Shown here piece by piece: positions 59,345 to 62,000 of a stretch of 62,000 nt of DNA. The stretch is from NCBI GenBank assembly GCA_002633005.1, contig NMRA01000741.1:1-62000 (forward strand). Direction: 5' to 3'. The stretch comes from Phoronis australis (Eukaryota; Phoronida; Phoronidae). Under the pieces are notes generated by a model. The model was given only the letters and a program-made list of their open reading frames with translations, made no database searches and was not told the origin of the DNA. Within the stretch, counting starts at the first letter, position 1. Every line of letters starts with the position of its first letter. Position numbers and translations under genes: made by a program.

Positions 59345-62000
59345 TAAAGAAAAACAAAAATTTACGTTTTGAAAAAAGTGGTTCCGTGTTGGCTCATTAT
59401 CCGTTTGTGATATTGTTTCCCGACCCTTAGCTTTTTAAACGTTTTGTTGCCACTCCAGGAACAGACTCGGTGACAGATGACACTGGCAGTGATAACTTTT
59501 CGTTTCTACTGAAGAGTGAAGTTTAGCCTCGACTAGTCACCGACGCGAAATCCTGGGCGTCATTGTCAAACCCAAGCACTATGAAACTGGTGAGATATGT
59601 AAGCGGTCCTTATTGTCAACATATATCATGCACGACCCATTGTAGGGTCATGAGAACTAATTTTTATTCCAAGTGTGCAAACTCAACGATTTAAGACGGA
59701 TTTCGTATACATTGAACGGTAGCTGCGATGGAGACGATTCCCCACTTGAACTTCAGATGCCAGATGTGAGCACCATTTTTGGTCGGTCTCGATAGCTCTG
59801 TATCTGAAAATGATTGTTATGTGGTCCATTTTAGCACACAAAAAGTCAAACTTGTTCGACAAAGATGTCTCATCAAATAAGTATTATAAATTTACGTTTT
59901 GAACAGAAGTGGTTCCTGTTGGATCATTATTCGTTTGTGATACATTCTCCCGGCCTATTCTTTATCTGACTGTTATTTAGGTTTACAATTTTTATCACTC
60001 AGTCTGTGCTCTAGTCAACAGGATGCTCGTGGCCATAGTGAATACGATTGACAGAGTACATACCCGTTTTGATCTTTCTTCTATGTGGCGAAACACATTT
60101 AAATCCTCTTCAGCCGTCATGGGAAAGAGTGAGCAGCCACTTGACGACGACTTCTACCTTTTTCGGCACGGCCGAGAGCTCGAGTCTTTGGTTTTCTATG
60201 AGATGGGCGGCTCTTTAACCAAAACGCGAAAGAATGTCATTGCCAGACTTGGATCTGAGGTATTGCGGGAGGCAAAACTCGTTAAAATCTTGCTTAGGCT
60301 AAAGGCATCTGATTTTGTGCTGGTTCCATGTCACACCTGAACTTCCGGTCCCAGATGTAAAGTTTTTTCTTTTTCCTCATTATCCATAGGTTTGTATCTG
60401 AAAATGATTGTTATCTGGTTTAATTTCAGCACACAAAAAGATCACGCGCGGTTCACACACAATACCACCTCCAGCGAGACACAATATAGACTAGTTCCTA
60501 ACAAAAACTGAAGAGTTCCGATCTTTTCTTTCTCATGAAAACTAAAACTGAGGTCGAGTAACTTCTGGCCCACCCACTACTATACGGCATATATCTGCTG
60601 AGCGGGTGTCGGGCTTGCATCGTCCCATAGCCTCACCAATTGTCGATTATGTTGGGTCCAGAGAGAAAACTGGGTAGAAATGAAAAGGTTAGACAAAGAT
60701 GTCCAAGCACATATGTATTACAAATTTACGCTTTGAACAGAGGTGGTTCCTTGTTGGCTCTTTATCGGTTGATGATATGTTCTCCCTGCCCTTTATCTGA
60801 GTGTCTTTCAGCTTTAAAATTCTTCTGTCATCCCTGAAAGAGACTGCGTGACGGGTGACACTGGCAGTGATAACTTTGCTGGTCCACAGTCGTCATGGGA
60901 ATGAGTGAGCAGTCATTTGATGACGACCTCTACCTGTTCTTGTACAGCCGAGAGCTCCAGTCTTTCTTTTGACATGAGATGGGCGACTCTTTTACCAGTT
61001 CCATGCATGAATGTTATTTGCCAGACTCTGCTCTGAGGTCTTGAGGGAGGCAAGACTCGTTAAAATCTTGCCTAGGCTAAAGGCATCTGATTTTGTGCTG
61101 GTTGCATGTCACACCTGAACTTCCGGTCCCAGATGTAAAGTTTCTTCTTTTTCCTCATTATCCTTAGCTCTGTATACTATCTGGTTTAATTTCAGCACAC
61201 AAAAGGTCACGCTCGGCGACACACAATCTAGACTAAAGTTCCCATAGTAAAAACTGAACAGTTCCGATCTTTCTGTCTCGTGATTGGTCAGTAAAACTCA
61301 ATAATTGTCGATTAAGTTGGGTCAGAGAGAAAAACTTGGTAAAAAAGAAAAGTTTAGACAGAGCTCTCAAAGCACATGTCATTGACTATAACAAATTTAC
61401 GTTTTGAAAAGAAGTGGTTCCGTGTTAATTGGCTCTTTATCGGTTTATGATATTTTCTCCCTACCCTTTATCTGTCGGCTGAGTGTCTTAAAGCTTTACA
61501 ATTCTTTGTAATCCCCGGAAAACTTTGCTGATCCGCAGTCGTCATGGGAATGAGTGAGTAGCCATTCGAAGACGACCTCTACCTGTTCTTGTATGGCCGA
61601 GAGCTCCAGTTGTTGCTTTGGCATGAGATGGGCGACTCTTTTACCAATTCCATGCATGAATGTTATTGCCAGACTGGGCTCTGAGGTTTTGAGGGAGGCA
61701 AAATGCATCTGACTTTGTGCTCGTTGGATGTCCCACTTGAACGTCCGGTGCCAAACGTAAGCACCCTTCTTTCTGCTCTGTTTCAATGTCCCTGCATCTT
61801 AAAATGGTTATGTGATTAATTTCAGCACACAAAAAGGTCACGCTAGGTTCATCCACCACACCACCGGCGACACACAATATTGACTAAATTAGTTCCTAGC
61901 AGAAACTGAACAGTTCCAATCTTTCCTGTCTGATGATTGGTCACTAAAACTGCGGTCGAGTAATTTATGGCCCGGCCATTCACTACTATACGAGCGCATT
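59345..62000 (+). repeat. Tandem array of four diverged units, running off the right edge
   Basis: Units start at the shared AAATTTACGTTTTGAA near 59356, 59887, 60722 and 61388 (spacings about 530, 835 and 665 bp). Each continues with GTGGTTCC...TTGGCTC.TTAT and TTCTCCC..CCCTT, and ends with TTAATTTCAGCACACAAAA. Units 2-4 also carry a shared coding-like block with GATGACGACCTCTACCTGTT and CGAGAGCTCCAGTCTTT; the first unit retains only flanking parts. Similarity across introns-like parts and the block suggests local duplication of a gene segment. Confidence 0.75.
60023..60340 (+). CDS. Hypothetical ORF (105 aa) in tandem-array unit 2
   Basis: This is the only copy of the array's block that is open throughout. 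The conserved part runs MGKSEQPLDDDFYLFRHGRE through EVLREAKLVKILLRLKASDF. The same block in unit 3 (from 60896) and unit 4 (from 61543) has in-frame stops. The alternating hydrophobic/charged pattern could be helical, but no family is recognised. It may be an exon of a duplicated gene whose other exons lie beyond the window, or a survivor among pseudo-exons. Confidence 0.35.
   Translation: MLVAIVNTIDRVHTRFDLSSMWRNTFKSSSAVMGKSEQPLDDDFYLFRHGRELESLVFYEMGGSLTKTRKNVIARLGSEVLREAKLVKILLRLKASDFVLVPCHT

Noticed and set aside
1-62000. CRISPR arrays, prokaryotic operons, phage or defence systems
   Set aside because: The short tandem repeats seen have no regular unique spacers, and gene structure is clearly eukaryotic with spliced genes.

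Overview
This is a window of animal nuclear DNA. It has AT-rich introns with GT..AG boundaries, two multi-exon genes that can be rebuilt exon by exon, and dense debris of Penelope-like, LINE, hAT-like, pogo/Tigger-like and TTAA-site DNA transposons. The repeat mix and gene structures suggest a non-vertebrate, probably marine, metazoan such as a hemichordate, echinoderm, amphioxus or lophotrochozoan. The species cannot be fixed from the sequence alone. One assembly gap (39834-40000) and two isolated ambiguous bases (22687 and 56306) are present.

Layout. (1) 1-805 (+): the last two coding exons of a gene that enters from the left edge, unidentified, with a proline-rich C-terminus. (2) 2528-3889 (+): a broken Penelope-like element with reverse transcriptase and GIY-YIG endonuclease remnants. 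(3) 4092-22419 (-): a complete 15-exon gene for an LRRC74-like leucine-rich-repeat protein with two C-terminal EF-hands, 594 residues. Its introns hold a foldback element with two tRNA-like ends (12913-13294), a second Penelope-like copy (about 16.2-17.6 kb), a TPR-derived palindrome (17815-18425) and several MITE ends. (4) 22.4-38.2 kb: mostly gene-poor, with two hypothetical minus-strand ORFs (26934-27371, a single-pass membrane protein; 28150-28599), a LINE C-terminal fragment, a hAT-like transposase scrap and a TPR scrap. (5) 38254-48519 (+): complete cyclin C (CCNC), 10 coding exons, 288 residues, the most secure gene here. (6) 49.7-62 kb: repeats. These are a hAT transposase pseudogene, a 1.3-kb TTAA-flanked foldback transposon with 245-bp inverted repeats, a long CA microsatellite, a near-identical 577-bp direct duplication around an ambiguous base, a broken pogo/Tigger-type transposase, another LINE fragment, and a tandem array of four diverged units running off the right edge.

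The two intact genes are functionally unrelated. Cyclin C belongs to the CDK8 kinase module of Mediator. The LRR/EF-hand protein is a probable calcium-responsive scaffold of unknown role. No operon-like or immune-type system is visible. The most unusual items are the outward-facing tRNA-like palindrome, the palindromic TPR-gene debris with a third copy 13 kb away, the Penelope copies carrying inverted pieces of their own ends, and a 22-bp tandem repeat that begins inside a functional 5' splice site.
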